Origin: Chamaecyparis obtusa
Taxonomy: Eukaryota; Streptophyta; Pinopsida; Cupressales; Cupressaceae
NCBI GenBank assembly: GCA_027943335.1
Contig: BSBK01006751.1
Location: 836,501-900,500, forward strand
Direction of reading: 5' to 3'
DNA: 64,000 bases
A model generated the notes under the pieces. It was not told the DNA's origin. It saw only the letters and a program-made list of their open reading frames with translations, and searched no databases. The translations under genes and the position numbers were made by a program. Positions 48,501-61,917 of the stretch are shown here, piece by piece; position 1 is the stretch's first letter, and each line of letters opens with the position of its first letter.

Positions 48501-50209
48501 CGATGTATTGTTGTTGGTGAACTTGAAGGTTATGAATGGTTTATCCAATGTAGCAATGACATGTATGTTAAGGCATGTCATCTTTTTTCATTATTTTAGT
48601 CGTAATTCCCTTACAATTAACATTGGGTGAATCGTGTAGCAATTAATATTCTTTAAATTAACAAATTATATTTTTGGTCATAGGTTGATAGGTGAGTGTT
48701 TGTTACCACCATCAAACATTCTACCTCGCTCGTACCGAGAATTATCTGCCATTATGAAAGATATTGGAATGGAGTATCAAACAATACATGCATGTCCGAA
48801 TGATCATATTATATATCATAAACAGCATGAATTTGCAATAGAATGCCCTATTTGTCATATTAGTAGATATCAATCAGATCAAATAACAAAAAAGGTGCCT
48901 CTTGTAACACCCTATCTAAACTAAAGAAATAAGATGAAACTAAGAAAGAACATCCATAAATAAATCACATAATACCACAACAAATTTTTTATTATTTAAA
49001 ATTGCAAACTTCGACATACAGTCATAACAACCGCTTCTTAGAGCTTTAAAGTAACAATCAATTTACATCAAAGTAATAATAATAATACTCTTTATTCAAG
49101 GAATAAGTCTCCAAACAATTTTCATATATTTCCAATCCATTACATTTTGCGAATAGATCTGATAACTAGAAACCATGAAATGATCTGTTTCCCATAAAAC
49201 TTAACAACTGCTAACCACTGTCCCATTTTCATTGATTTATCCATCTATAACCTGAAAATCAAAATGAACACAAATACAAACAATAAACAGGGCTCAGTCT
49301 CAATGATAATGAAAATGAATCCTCTCCAAAAATCTGCAACCATAAGAGTCAGTACAATATAGCTTTTATGTAGATTTAAATGCATATATAATTCTGAAAA
49401 CTAAATAACATAGTTTCTATTTTACTCCAAAGTCATTAAGCATTAAATTTCTTTTAAACAGAAATAAACTCGCAAAGAAAATGACAAGTAATGATCCAGT
49501 AGTTCATGGGTTTTCACATAAGGATCTAAACTAGGTATCCGTAAGGAAACTCATAGCAATCCATTATGTCTGATGAAACCATAATGTTTTATCTTTGTTA
49601 ATTGAAAACCCATAACCCTTGAATTTTATAATTATCACTTAATTAAACAACTGACAAAAATTCTTTCCCATAAGATATAGACTAGTGACAGTCACAACTG
49701 ACAGAAATTCTATCATCACAAGGTACTAGACTAGTGTCAACCCCCACTCTATGGATCATTCTTGCATTATCTCAAACAAAAACTTGATCTATCTATCAAA
49801 GACAGCAGTGAAATGAATTTCATATCACAGTTTCAATAACATTCTGTTTCTAATGCATCAATTTTACCAAATAGAAACAGCAATCAGAAATCCATTACAA
49901 AACCATATTACCATATTCCTTAACATACTTTCATAAACATGATGTTTTCACGAAAGATGAGAAGATCACAACTCTTTCTCCAACACAAATCCAATCTAAA
50001 CAATCTCCATAATAACTTAACATTAAATCTGTAACTGTTCAATAAAATAACCATATCAAATCCATGTCTCCATTGAATAGAAAAGAGCTAACATATTCTT
50101 TCATCAACTGAAACAACACAACACCCATCACTTTTAACAACATGCTAATTTACCATAACTGAGTTATTAAACAAAATGGTCATACACACTGCTCTATTAA
50201 TTACAAGTT

Positions 50210-50475
50210 TATACCATCTATATACAAGTTGGGGTATATACATGTGTACACTACGGCTTGTGTATACATATACATATCCCAGCAGGTATATGTATATATA
50301 TATATAAATATATATTTATATAAACTTGTAATTTAATAGTTCAGATTGAGAGTCATACATCTATTTGTACATGTTGGCGTATGTACATGTATACACCACA
50401 GCTTGTGTATACATTTACATATCCAATAGATATATATATATATTTATATATACTGAATTGCATAAACTTGTAATT
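50210..50475 (+). repeat. imperfect tandem duplication inside the LTR insertion
   Basis: Two units of roughly 160 bp share TGTGTATACAT, TACATATCC and ATAAACTTGTAATT, with palindromic TATATA-rich cores. Possibly the U3 promoter or enhancer region; that is inference. Confidence 0.6.
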
Positions 50476-51856
50476 AATAATTCAAGTTCTGAGATATGCA
50501 ATTAAAAAGATACATTCAAATTGTCTTAGCTCTATCACAGAATTAAATCGACCTCACTACACTACAAAATCTGTCGAATCCAAATAATAATGACAGTATA
50601 TTAATAACCGACTTCTACCTTAAACAGTTTACCAAGTGCCTTTCCTTTCTGTCTATACAAGAAAGGAATTGTCTTTCCTATAAATCCCTTAACATTTTCT
50701 AATGTAGCAACAGCCGTAATACACACTGGTGTTATCTACTGGTGATCATACAACTCATGATCAAGTCTGACCTAACCAAAGCATCCACATTTTTAACTGG
50801 CACATACAGTAACAAACCATCTTTTAACACAATAAGAACGACACCAGATAATCAAAGGAGTTCACCCAAATGAACTACTTAAACCATACTCATGTTACAA
50901 GTGTATCACAAGATACAATTGATAACAGATGACAATATGTATACTACCAAGTCCAAACCCCACATTTCAGCTCTAAACAATCATCGATACCAAACTCGGT
51001 AAACGACTGTGACAAAAAAACAAAAACCCTTAATACTGTCCAAAACTGATAAACTTCGATACCCTTAACACACAAAAATACATACACATAACATTTCCTG
51101 ATCTTTTTCCCACAGATTAACACAATACTCAACTCCAATAAAACACAGCATTATGTAACTAAACTAGCTTCTTAAACTATCAACTAGCAAACTATATTAA
51201 CCATCATTTCCTTAATTTCCATTGCAGAACAAGAAATGAAAATAGAGAGAGTAAGGTAAGAGATGCCCCTGCCTGGTATTCGTATGGAGAGATAACCAGA
51301 ACCGGACTACTCATGCTAGCTCCTGCCTAGTGAGCTTCACAACGAAATCCAAAATGCCGTGAAAGAGAACCCAAAAATGCAGAGTTAACCGTAACAACGC
51401 CCAACTTCCTAGATAACCAAGAGCAAAAAGGTTTATCTGTGCCGAGAAAACCCCTTTCGTTTCATGCCACTTATCAAGAAGAAAACAACAGTGACACGGT
51501 TCCATAACCAACTGTTCACCCAAAATGCCGCAGCAAGACATGGTAACAAAAATGGAGTCAAAACAAACTGAAACTTCTTAACCAGAAAAAATGGCGGTCA
51601 TAAACACAACAATGAATTCCATTGACAAGTTCATTCAATGCAAGCTTATCACTTGCAGTGAACGCAAACCACTTCCTACCAATATCTCACCAAGTACAGG
51701 CTCAAAACTCGATATCTCTGCAGTCATTTAAAACCCACTAAACCTTGTTGCACTTAAAACAGCATTACCGCATAGATTCGTGCCACATTGATATGTGTTA
51801 GGCGCGGCTTTGGCATAAGTCTAAGTTAACAAAACTTAGATGCGAAACAACTTCTT

Positions 51857-51937
51857 TTATGTTAATATTAATATTAATATTAATATTAATCATTAATAAT
51901 ACTATTATTATTAATATTAATAACAGTATTATTAACC

Positions 51938-52010
<73 letters not shown>
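51857..52010 (+). repeat. AT microsatellites: (TTAATA)n and a 70-bp (AT)n
   Basis: TTAATATTAATA units at about 51857-51935 are followed by a pure AT dinucleotide run at 51941-52010. Open frames across it are artefacts. Confidence 0.95.
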
Positions 52011-52016
<6 letters not shown>

Positions 52017-55000
52017 TCAGACATCTAAAATGACAGCGCATCTCCAAAGTCAATAATATAATTTTAGAAAAAGAAATACCACATTCTTGCAAAACATTCT
52101 CTCATAGTTACATGTATAAAAATACATATATACAACTTCATTTATCTTAAATTCAGAATAAGATTAACGTTGAATAACAATAGAACTCTAAATACTATCT
52201 AATACGTCAAAATACAGTTAACAATGATAAAGTAACCATTTCTAATTATGTCTAACATATTACTAAGGATTCCAAAACAATGAATCAATAATCAAATGAT
52301 TACTAACTGTATAGTTTGTCTTTATTTCATAATCAAACCAATGTTCAAAATTCGGTCTAAACCAATTTTGTCATCAGAATAGGACTCATTAACTGACAGA
52401 AATAAACATAATTTCCTTGAATGTTTGGCAGAATATCAGAGATAACACATTTAATCTAATAACTAAGTTCAAAGAACACAATCAGAGTTTGAACTCAAAG
52501 AAATCTAACATAACATAACATAACACAGGAAATAAAGTCTGGAACAGTCAGGGGCATGACACCTCTCAAGGTTCTTTGGCATATTCCCATTATTCCATGT
52601 CTGCAACAATTGTTCAGGTGTAATAGCTTGGCACAATTTATGGACTACCATGCACGCAATAGAATTCAAGATGACATTATATGAATGTCTATGGATGGTT
52701 CGACATTTAAGGAAATAGAGGAAAAATGGCCACACTTTTTAAAAAAACCTCGTAATCTCAAGCTTTCATTGGCAGTGGATGGTGTCAATCCGTTTGGAGA
52801 TATGAGATCTACTTACTCAGTGTGGCCTATTTTTGTTATCAACAATAACATTCCTCCTTGGTTGTCCATAAAGAGGGAGCACATAATGTTGGCACTGATT
52901 GTTCTAGGTATTTTTTGATTTAATGGTCATCTAAATTAATTTATTATTAATAATCCATCAAAATGGTCATAATAATTATGTAATATTTTTGTTCATTCAA
53001 CTAGGTAAGTACCAAGTTAAAGATATCAATGTATATATTGAGCCCCTTATCAACGATTTGATGGTGTAATAGAATGAGGTCACTATGTATGACATCTCTA
53101 GACCAATAGGACAAAGACAATTTCAATTCCATGCAATGCTTGTATGGACAATACATGATGCCCCTGGGCTAACACATTTTTGTGGTATGTTCTCTTCTTA
53201 ACACCTCTTTTTTGGTATGTTATAGTGCTAACACAAAGTTAACACATTTAATCCAATTATACACGATCTTGTAGGTCTTCAAACAAAGGGAAAATTTGCA
53301 TGTCTAGTTTGTGATCCAAAGATGAAATCTCGTCATTCAAAAAGTTTAAGAAAGCAGGCATTCGATGAGAATAGACACTTTCTCCACAGAAATCATAAGT
53401 ACCGAATTACCAAAAAATATCTTTTCAATGGGAAAGAAGAGACTACATCAAAGCCATGGAGAATGACACCTTGCCTATGGAAGTCGGCATACAATAAATT
53501 AAATCATTGAGGTAATGTGATTCCATTTGATGGTTTTTATTTCAAATTTATATTTTGATATTGTGTTTTGTTTACTGATGATGTAATTGATGCTTGTGAA
53601 GGTCGTCAAGGCATCAATGACCAACTTCTAAAAGGACTAAAAAGTTATCCTACACAATTTACTAAGTTGTCGTACTACGAGCAACTCCCAATCGTGCATT
53701 TATTTGAGCCTATGCATATTGAAAAGAATGTAACAGAGACATTATGGAAAATCTTGGATGGAAGGCGTGACAAAGACCAAATTGTCAAAATTTGTAGTGA
53801 CATTGAAGAATCCAACAATGCAATGAAAAATGTCATTCGATCAAATAACAATGGAGACTAGATTGATACAAGTGCCCTTGGTTATTGTCAGAGCAGCAGA
53901 GCAATGCTATAAAAGAGGTCATAAAAAAAAATACGATTTCCCACAGGATTTGTTGTGAACATAAACAATCTCATATCAAAGAAAAGTGAATTTGGGCCAA
54001 GGATGAAAACACATGATTGACATACATTTATTAAGGTAATTTATGTTATTTTGTATTAACTATATATTTGTATACTGCATGTAGTTTTCATTGCATTCTT
54101 TTATAAAATATTGACAAGATCATTTTACAAATATTGCAGTAGGTTCTACCTCTATCTCTCCCATACCACTTCGCCAATAGTGTCAAACAAGTTATATATG
54201 ATTTTGGAAAATACATGAGGTGGTTGTCATCTAAAGAAATCAATAAAGAAGATATAAAATATTGGAAGAGAAAAATTCCTCTTCTTATGTGTGAAATGCA
54301 AAAGTGTCTACCTTCAACTTTTTTCAATCCACAAGAACACTACCTCATACATCAAGTTGAGGAGATTGAATTGTGTGGACCTGTACCAACTAGGTCAATG
54401 TGGATGGTTGAGAGGCACTTGAAATTTTTGAAAGGCTCGGTTCAACAGAGAGCACATCCTAAGGGTTATATGGTGGAGGGATATATGGTATACCAAACCA
54501 TGGTGTACATTAGTGAATATCTTCCTAAGTTTGCAGCAAAGATCCATGTAGATCGTATTTGGGATCCCAACTCCATTAACAAATTTGAAGGGGAGTACTT
54601 GATGGGAAAAGGTAGATTGAGGAAAGTGAGAGGTAAATCTAAGATGTTATTGTAGTTAATTAATTCTTATAAATCTTTAATATAAGTTATTTATAATTGG
54701 TGTATTTTTTTTATACAGTTGGTCGAGAGTGGGATGCAATACATTTGTATATTGCGAACAATCTTGATTGGATGACAGTATGGATTGAATGATGTCAACA
54801 AAATGGTTTCTCATTAACATGGGAAGGTGTTGCTTTATTGGTTAGAAAAGCTCATCGTAATGGAGATTCCAATGTTACGTCAATGGTAATTGATCTAGCA
54901 CATGGTTTAAGAGGTGGAGAGGTACGTACAAATTTATTAATGATCATGACTCGTATGTTTTGTATCAACTCATGATGCAAATAATTTACACATGCTTGAA

Positions 55001-56070
55001 AAATTGTAGGTCAAGCACCACAAAGCTATGTACTATCATGGCCACAAATTTCGCATAAAAAAGTTGGATGACACAAAGAAAACTTGTGATTATGAGATAA
55101 CTGTAGTTTTCAAGGTCACCAATATATCATCTAGAAATGACATACATCCTCAAAAATCTCAAAATCAATACTATGACATCTTGGATGATATAATTGAGTG
55201 CTACTTTAACTCCTTCAAAGTAGTTCTATTTGTCGTCAAATGGTACAGGCTACGACTGAATCAAAATGATCCAGATAGAACTATTATTCAACATGATAAT
55301 AGATTTACAATAATTAATACAAGGTCATTTGAGCTAGTTGGAGATGAGCCCTATGTTCTTCCAAGCCAATGTGAAAGTGTTTTACTCAGAGGTTCCACAT
55401 AAATAGGGTTGGTCATTTGTTATTAGACATGATCCAAGAGGAAGACCGATAAAGTATAATATTATGGAAGAAGAAGATATTGAAGATGATGGAGAAACAG
55501 ATGATGAAGATCAAGATGATGGTGATGATGATGATGATGATGATGATGATGGTGATGGTGATCATGGCAATGATGATGATGGTGATGGCGATGGCGATGA
55601 TGGCTATGATGATGGTGATGCTGGTGATGATGATGATGATGATGAAGAAGATGATCAATGACATAATTGAAATGATCAATGAAATGATTGACATGATTTA
55701 TTGCTTTCAATTGTAATGATTACATATTTATTGTGTTCAATTCTAATGATTACAACATATGTGATTTATAATTACCAACGTTTTGCTTACGATGCTCAAT
55801 TAATTGCTGCTAATACATGTATATATTGTGTTTGATTATCACCTTTTTTGCAAACAGGCAATTGACTATAGATATCATCACCCCTTCTGTTAATGATCTT
55901 GCATTCCATATATAAGGTAAATTTGTTCATGTTTACGATGTTTCATATTGTTCATGTTGTCTTCTAAGTTATTTGTAGCATATGTATCATGTAATTTTTA
56001 GCTAACTTAAGATAAATGATTAACATATGTAGGAAATTTAACCCCTTTGGCATGGATCATGCACAGTGAC

Positions 56071-57123
56071 ATGGATCAACAGGTATAAGTCAATAAATAG
56101 ACATAATTTTCTTATATTCTTCTTGTTTATCACTGAGCATGTATGTTATAAATAGACATATTATATAATCATATAATGTATATATAGACAAAGAAGAACC
56201 GTGTAGAAATATAATTATATAATCACTTTCAACTTAGTACATTTTATATCTCTCACGTATAGACAAAGAAGAACCATACGTATGGGTCATGACTTGATTA
56301 TTCTATATATATTATTTAAATATTATCAAAATTTTATTTGAAGTGAGGACGTGACAATATCTCATTTGATGGATTGCAGGACCCACCAAATAGGTACTTG
56401 TTAGATCTATCTACATTGAATGAGGGGAATGAGGGAATACTAGATGAAAGTTCTACATGTAGTACAGCTAAAATAGGGAGATCAATTAGAGGTCAAAAAA
56501 TTAGAAAAAAATTTGATAAACGCATGCAATTTTTCCTTGCTAATGGGGGGTCATGTTCTTATGATGATGAGACCAAAGGTGACATCAAGGTGCCCTTTTG
56601 GTACACACACATTGAGAAAGAATGGGTACCCAATGAGCTACCTCCAATTAACACTAATTTTTGTGATAATGAGAGGATATATCACATTGCTCCATCCTCA
56701 TTACATGGTTTGGGCCTATTTTTCATGGATGGGATAAAGGTATGTTACAAAAAAGTTGTTGAATTGTTCAAGTATGTCAGTCTGTGTTACAATTACAATG
56801 ATTGGATGTGGATTGTTCAATATAAAAAAAGTATGCGTAGGTATGCACTATCAACTAATTATATACAATGGAAAGAAAATGATCAAAGTAAAAGATTTGC
56901 AATGTACATTGATGGGAGACCAAAAGCAATAGGTAATATTGTGGGTTTTATAAATAGTACGTGACTTTCCTCAACTAATAAGCAACCCAATTGCATATTT
57001 GAGGCATGTGAGGGGAATCAAGTTTTTGTATGTGTGATAAAATCAATAAGTGTAGGGGAAGAACTGCTAATAGATTACCATTTAAATCACATAGATACAA
57101 ACAAAGTTACTATCATGAGAGTG
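56071..57123 (+). pseudogene. SET-domain exons of the second CACTA-2 gene
   Basis: The likely start ATG at 56071 (MDQQ) splices at 56082 to the exon 56380-57123. The exon opens DPPNRYLLDLS, then a basic RGQKIRKKFDKRMQFF block and SYDDETKGD, followed by the SET landmarks SSLHGLGLFFMDGI, IDGRPKAIGNIVGFINST, KQPNCIF and VFVCVIKSISVGEELLIDYH. It aligns throughout with CACTA-1 14921-15643. It has a TGA at 56962-56964, at exactly the same codon as in copy 1, and the frame continues correctly after it. Here the EYVG motif of copy 1 is KYVS. It lies about 0.4 kb after the TNP2 stop, same strand. A lysine-methyltransferase fold is suggested; activity in this copy is unlikely. Confidence 0.7.
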
Positions 57124-57217
57124 GTAAGTACTATATACCATTTTATTAATAAGTTTTTTTTTGCTAAGTCTATTGCTTTCAGTTCGCTAAAGTTTTTATA
57201 TTTAATCTTTGTCATAG

Positions 57218-59878
57218 GACGATATGGATCCCGCACATGATAGAGGCCACGAGGATGCTCCTCCCACCCATTCTTCAGTAAGGATAAACCTTACTGAAAT
57301 TGTACAAATTAGATAGTTGAAAAATGTTATATTATTACATTATTTTATTTACAGTTTTGGAGTTTTTATGATAGTTTTATTAATATTCCTATCACAATTT
57401 GATGTTTAGGATAGGAGAAAAGCACCTGCAATAAGTACAGAGGCAATAGCTACCCCTTCTGATGATGATATCATAGAAAGGCATAATGTAACAATTATGT
57501 TGAGGAAAAAAATTTAAAAAATCAATTTAGAAATAATAAGAATTTTGGATGAAGCAAATATTCCAACCGAGGAGATGATGAAGAGGCTATTTGAATTGAG
57601 AGCACAAGCACATCATTATCAAGTAAGCAGTAATGAATCTTTAGTTATAACAAAAGTTCAATAAAGATTTATATTTTATACTCTTTTATGTTGTGAAGTA
57701 AAATATGTAATATGTGTTCTTGTTACAGGAATTTTTGGAAACTGATCTAGAACCTGGTCAAGGACAACGTGGTGAAGCTGGTACTAGCAGAGCTCTAGCT
57801 GCCTTAGGTAAAATAATCCTTTAGTTGACAAGTTACAAGAAATTTTTTCTTTGGAACATTCAAAAACTTCTTAACTCTTACTTTTATTATTTCAGAATGT
57901 CTTTGCTAACAATGTATTGTTTAGGTCATCAAGTGCAGGAGACTCCTCCTAGGAGGTCGACGGACGTCCATTCAAGATTGCCGAGTGCAATGTTGGCAAC
58001 AAAGGGCATGCAAAGATCAACACCTTAACGGTCTATGCCAGCTGGTAAATCCTTGTTTTGCTATATTTGGTTTTGTGTTAATTATGATTTGATAATTTGT
58101 ACTTTAATCTTGGGTGCATCACATAGTGGATTATTTTTTTGGAGTAGGAGATACACCGATGACACTATCTGGTACGCTAGATATAGATCAGACTACATGT
58201 ATTGATGATAATTCAACATCATTTCTTAGATCTACCCGTGTTTCTAGCACAGCAGTTATGCAGATGTCATTGTTGATTGACAATAATGAATCAATGCCTT
58301 TAAAATGTCCTAAGCTTCTAGGTACTTTAAATAAAAAAATTTATATTGTAATATGCATTTACCTATTCATAACAAGTTTTGGATTGATTATCCCATGACA
58401 TTTTTTGCAGGAAATGATTCATTTTATAAGAAGCTTTATGACCTCGCACTGCATATATTCGGGCCCACCATACGTTCAAGGTGGAACATCATAAGTGAAC
58501 TAACTTTATCCCACTATTTTTTTTTCATATCATTAATTGGCACAATATTTTTCCTTTCATTCGGCTCTTTTCTTTTACTAGCTATATCTAACAATTTTGT
58601 GTTTTTTCTTAAAAGGTGGAACTTGCAAGAAAAAAAATTAAAAGATCAGCTCATTAAAGATTTAGAGCATGAGCTTGGTAATAATATTTTTGATGAGAAG
58701 AAATTTTTAGAAAGAGCTTGCAAAAATCTTAAGACTGTGAGGGACTCATATAGAAAGAGTCTCGTCCAGAACCCAAAGTATGAGCGTCCTCCCTTTATTC
58801 CAGTGAGGGATTGGAATGAGTTCATTTTCGATGCAAAGGAGAAAGGGGATGCTCAAAGAGGAATTACACCAGCAAATGAGAGAAGGTATGCAATAGTATT
58901 AACTACGAGTACAATGTAATAATGCACCAATTAGTGATCTTTATATCTATATCATCTAACATATTTCAAACTTTTTATAGGTTGTAGGACACATCAAAGG
59001 CAACAAAGGCCAGGCTGCAAAAGATTGGGTAGCACAGACTTGGCTCTGGTGGATATTCAAAAATTAAAGCACAAATTGTAAGTAGCAGTAAATGAATTGC
59101 AGAGAAAAATTATTTATAAAATGCAAATAATTTTGTTTAATCAAAAAATGTAGGGCTCTGATTTTAATTTAGAGGCCATAGAAGAACACAAAAAAATTGC
59201 CTTCAAGGAAGGCTATCAAGCTGTGGCTGAATGCCTATAGCAAGCTTCCACTGGCCCAACTGAAGAGTCTCCGGCATCATGTGCACAAGTAAATATGCCA
59301 AAAAATATATTAGAAATTGAATACTTGAGCAACAATCTATTTGATAATAATGTGCATGACATTGCAATGCAGCCTCTTAATTGTGACACAAATCATACAC
59401 CACATCATGAAGCCCCTAATGTGCATCGTACTATCCATGGAGGTGCTCATTTGCTATTTAAAACTAATTATGTAATTATTAATACAATTTAACATCTTAA
59501 ATTGAACTTGGTGTAACCTTTTTGTGTATATTTTAGAGGATACAGAATCATGTCATGTTGAACGAGTGTCAGAGGATGTTCAGACTGATCACCATGTAGA
59601 TCATGTGGCACATTCAGGTAAAGAAAATCTATGTTTTGTTCTTTTAAATTAATTTTTTGATTTATAGTTCTTTTACTTAAATAAATACTTGTAATTCACT
59701 AATATAAAATGGTGTGAACTTAACTCATGAAGTAGTTGTTATTGCAGCAGACCCCCCTTTGGCGCAACGGCCTTGTGTTCCTAAATAGATGAGGAGGAGA
59801 CATGCGTTGGAATTAGAATTAGTAGAGGAGGGGAATGACAAGGACATTGATATTCCTCTTAGAAATTACATGATTTAA
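57218..59878 (+). pseudogene. second CACTA-2 gene, downstream part: transposase-24-like
   Basis: Exons inferred from GT/AG sites and copy 1: 57218-57277 (DDMDPAHDRGHED), 57410-57622 (LDEANIPTEEMMKRLFEL), 57729-57807, 57925-58043 (PPRRSTDVHSRLPSAML), 58128-58321, about 58411-58500 (FYKKLYDLALHIFGPT), 58615-58886 (ELGNNIFDEKKFLERACK, PPFIPVRDWNEFIFDAKE, ANERR), 58983-59080 (KATKARLQKIG, a stop, then HRLGSGGYSKI), 59152-59290 and further small exons to a stop at 59876-59878. The PPFIP..W...NERR...HRLGSGGY pattern matches the plant transposase-24 family weakly. In En/Spm elements the second protein binds the element ends; that role is inferred. In-frame stops show decay. Confidence 0.5.
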
Positions 59879-60300
59879 AAAAATAGCAAGAAACCCAAAA
59901 GAAATGATTGTAATTAACATTTTTTGCTAATGAAAGAACGTTGTCTTAATGGATGTAATTTTGTACTAGTAATGTTGATGAATGACGTGTTAATGAACTC
60001 TTCATGAATGTTGTGTGTTAATGAATTTTATGTGTTAATGAATTATTCATGAATGTTGTGTGTTAATGAATTATTCATGAATGCTGTGTGTTAATGAATC
60101 TTATCATGTGATTATAATGATTGAATGTTATATTTCAAAAATGGATGAATGAATGAATGTTATTAAATGTTAATGGGGAATTTAGAGTGATGTTAGGGGG
60201 GGGAAGGGGCCAAATGAGCTTCCACCTTCACGTGGTTGGCCTTGTTTAGTAGAGAATATTAAACTATTCTCAAAACCAAGTGAAGCTCAAACTTTAAAGA
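59879..60300 (+). repeat. 3' end of the shared core, with ATGAATGTT-type repeats
   Basis: TGTGTTAATGAATTATTCATGAATG-like units recur at 59995-60150. A block with a long G run and GAGCTTCCACCTTC (60185-60250) then matches CACTA-1 11690-11830 in reverse. After about 60300 the two elements share nothing recognisable. Confidence 0.65.
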
Positions 60301-60507
60301 TAAGCTTAGAGTTAATAGTGACAACCAATTAGCAAGTCGAAATGAAGTTTTTCATTATAGGTACCTTTTTAGTTTTTAAAGCACAATGTCATGTTTTAAT
60401 ATTGTGTAGTTTTTTTCTTAAGTCAAAGTATTCTTTTACTATAAGAACATAATTTATGACTATTTTAGTAACTATTCTAACATCTCTTTATGACAAATCC
60501 TATTTTG

Positions 60508-60797
60508 GCAAAGATGGTGATAAGTGGTGTTGTCTATTCCTTGGGAGATTGGATTGCACATGTCTATATCTCAAAATCATTTGCATGTGGCAGAAATGCA
60601 TACTTACAACCATTTCATTCTACATTTAAAAACATTGATGACACTCTAAACACAAAATAATGCTCATGTTATTGACTTGACAATGCTATGAAGGCAAACC
60701 AATTTTTGAATTTGATCAAACCCAGATGTTCAGATCTAGTCTCCTTGGATTTAGTCTTCATGGTTCTTTGTCTCATTATTACTATCATCCTAGTGAG
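60508..60797 (+). pseudogene. captured exons of an Mpv17/PMP22-family membrane protein gene
   Basis: Two exon-like blocks on the plus strand: KMVISGVVYSLGDWIAHV at about 60508-60566, and CYEGKPIFEFDQTQMF followed by RSSLLGFSLHGSLSHYYY at 60684-60797, ending at a GAG|GTAACA donor. They match consecutive exons of plant Mpv17/PMP22-like proteins, small four-helix membrane proteins of peroxisomes, mitochondria or plastids. The acceptor before the second block is mutated (CAA for CAG), and the exons for the rest of the protein (the WWVVP..FDQT region) were not found. It is likely a fragment carried by CACTA-2, or a broken gene next to it. Confidence 0.65.
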
Positions 60798-61917
60798 GTA
60801 ACACCTTTGCCTTCTTTCTTAGTCTCTTACAGTTCATACTTATTTAATTTGAATAATTTTTGAGTTCCTTGCAAAAAGGGTATGACAAACAAATATGGTT
60901 ATACAGGCTCTATTTCCTTTACTTGAACTTGATGTTATGATTTATCATTTGACATTTTAATATTTTGATGTTGAACTTGAAGCATATGATGATACGATGG
61001 TATGATCATGATGCTATGATTACAAGTTTATGGTGTTTTTGTTGTTTATATGATATTATGTGACATTCTAATCTAGATTCATGCTTATAGCCTATATCCA
61101 TTCATAATGTTTCTCCAAATCATCCCTTTGTTGCTACATCTTTGCTATCAATTTGTCTGCCATCTTCTATTGAGATTATGGAGATAAGTAAGATCAAGGT
61201 TCATGAACTTCTAGAGCTTACTTTCTCCATGTGGACCTTGTGTGAGTAGACATGCAAAATTTGAAGAAGGATTTAGATGATAAACTCCAATACCACTAGG
61301 ATTTGATAGACAATAATGAGGTGCTCTGATGCTATTGACCTAAGGACAAGTTGTGCTTGAAGGAAAACACACTCAAATGAATTCACATTTGTTATAAACA
61401 AAAATGAATATCATCTCCCTAAAATCCCCTTTATTTCCTTTTGCATGGGTGAGTTTTGATACTACAAAAAAGAGTAGCAGAAGTGAAGCAGAGACAAAAA
61501 GAGGCAACTTGGTTCAATCCTTCATTATATCTTCTGAATAGGCAATGCAAACAAGGGAATAAAAAGTATATGTATGAGTCTTCTGATTTTGTAGATTGTG
61601 ATGTGAATACAAGCAAAAACAAATAATCTCTTAGATGTTCTGTAACACATGTATTTGTGATGATATCCAACGACCTTTATTTATGAATTAATGTAGTAAA
61701 TTTATGGTTTTAGTTCTGTGACAATATTTTTTCTTAAAAATTTGCCTCCATGAATTATATTGACCTCAAGTTCACTATTTTAGTGATTTTCATTTTATCT
61801 ATTCAAGCCATATACACTTTTGGAAGCATCTTGCTTAGATTTGAGTCAAGATAGATAATTTTTGTTCACCTATTAAAGCAACTAGGGTTACTCTAATTAT
61901 TTGATTTGAAGCTACAG

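Larger units (their letters stand above)
48903..52561 (+). mobile_element. 3659-bp LTR-type insertion (probable solo LTR)
   Basis: It starts TGTAACACCC, ends GGGGCATGACA, and is flanked by a perfect 5-bp duplication, CCTCT (48898-48902 and 52562-52566). Removing it restores the TNP2 frame between KKVP and the LQRLF-type block. No gag, pol, primer-binding site or internal LTR pair was found, so a solo LTR of a long-LTR Ty3/gypsy element is the simplest reading. A non-coding LARD-type element is the alternative. It carries AT-rich and tandem repeats (50210-50475, 51857-52010). Confidence 0.82.
47953..55661 (+). pseudogene. TNP2-type CACTA transposase, copy 2 (split by an LTR insertion)
   Basis: Exons by comparison with copy 1: 47953-48157 (CYCPCKICKGL), 48250-48572 (PLYEGSEKTLL), 48684-48902 continuing at 52562-52907 (ACPNDHIIYHK, CLQQLFRC, VDGVNPFG, IPPWLSIKREHIM), 53005-53184, 53275-53511 (TKGKFACLVC), 53602-54035 (HLFEPMHIEKNVTETLW, the TNP2 MHIEKNV motif), 54140-54632 (DUF4218: HYLIHQVEE, MVERHLKFLK), 54719-54921 and 55010-55661 (DUF4216, Asp-rich tail). 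Damage: a poly-A slip and stop in the first exon, the 3.66-kb insertion at 48903-52561, TGA near 52681, TAG plus a 4-bp deletion near 53858-53880, a stop near 54790 and a frame change near 55378. The DUF4218 part is about three quarters identical to copy 1 by eye. Confidence 0.88.

Noticed and set aside
51859..52092. Ile/Tyr-repeat open frames
   Set aside because: Translation of the (AT)n and TTAATA microsatellites.
55462..55710. His-rich and Ile-rich minus-strand open frames
   Set aside because: They are complements of the GAT repeat encoding the Asp-rich tail of TNP2 copy 2.
56961..56982. A 22-base GT...AG mini-intron that would remove the SET-domain TGA in both copies
   Set aside because: Too short for a plant intron, and removal shifts the frame away from the conserved QPNC...GEELLIDY part.
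58353..58614. Hydrophobic N-terminal half of the 188-codon frame at 58353-58919 as a membrane protein
   Set aside because: The stretch to about 58614 is mostly intron read-through with an included small exon (FYKKLYDLALHIFGPT); the aligned copy 1 keeps only the exons.
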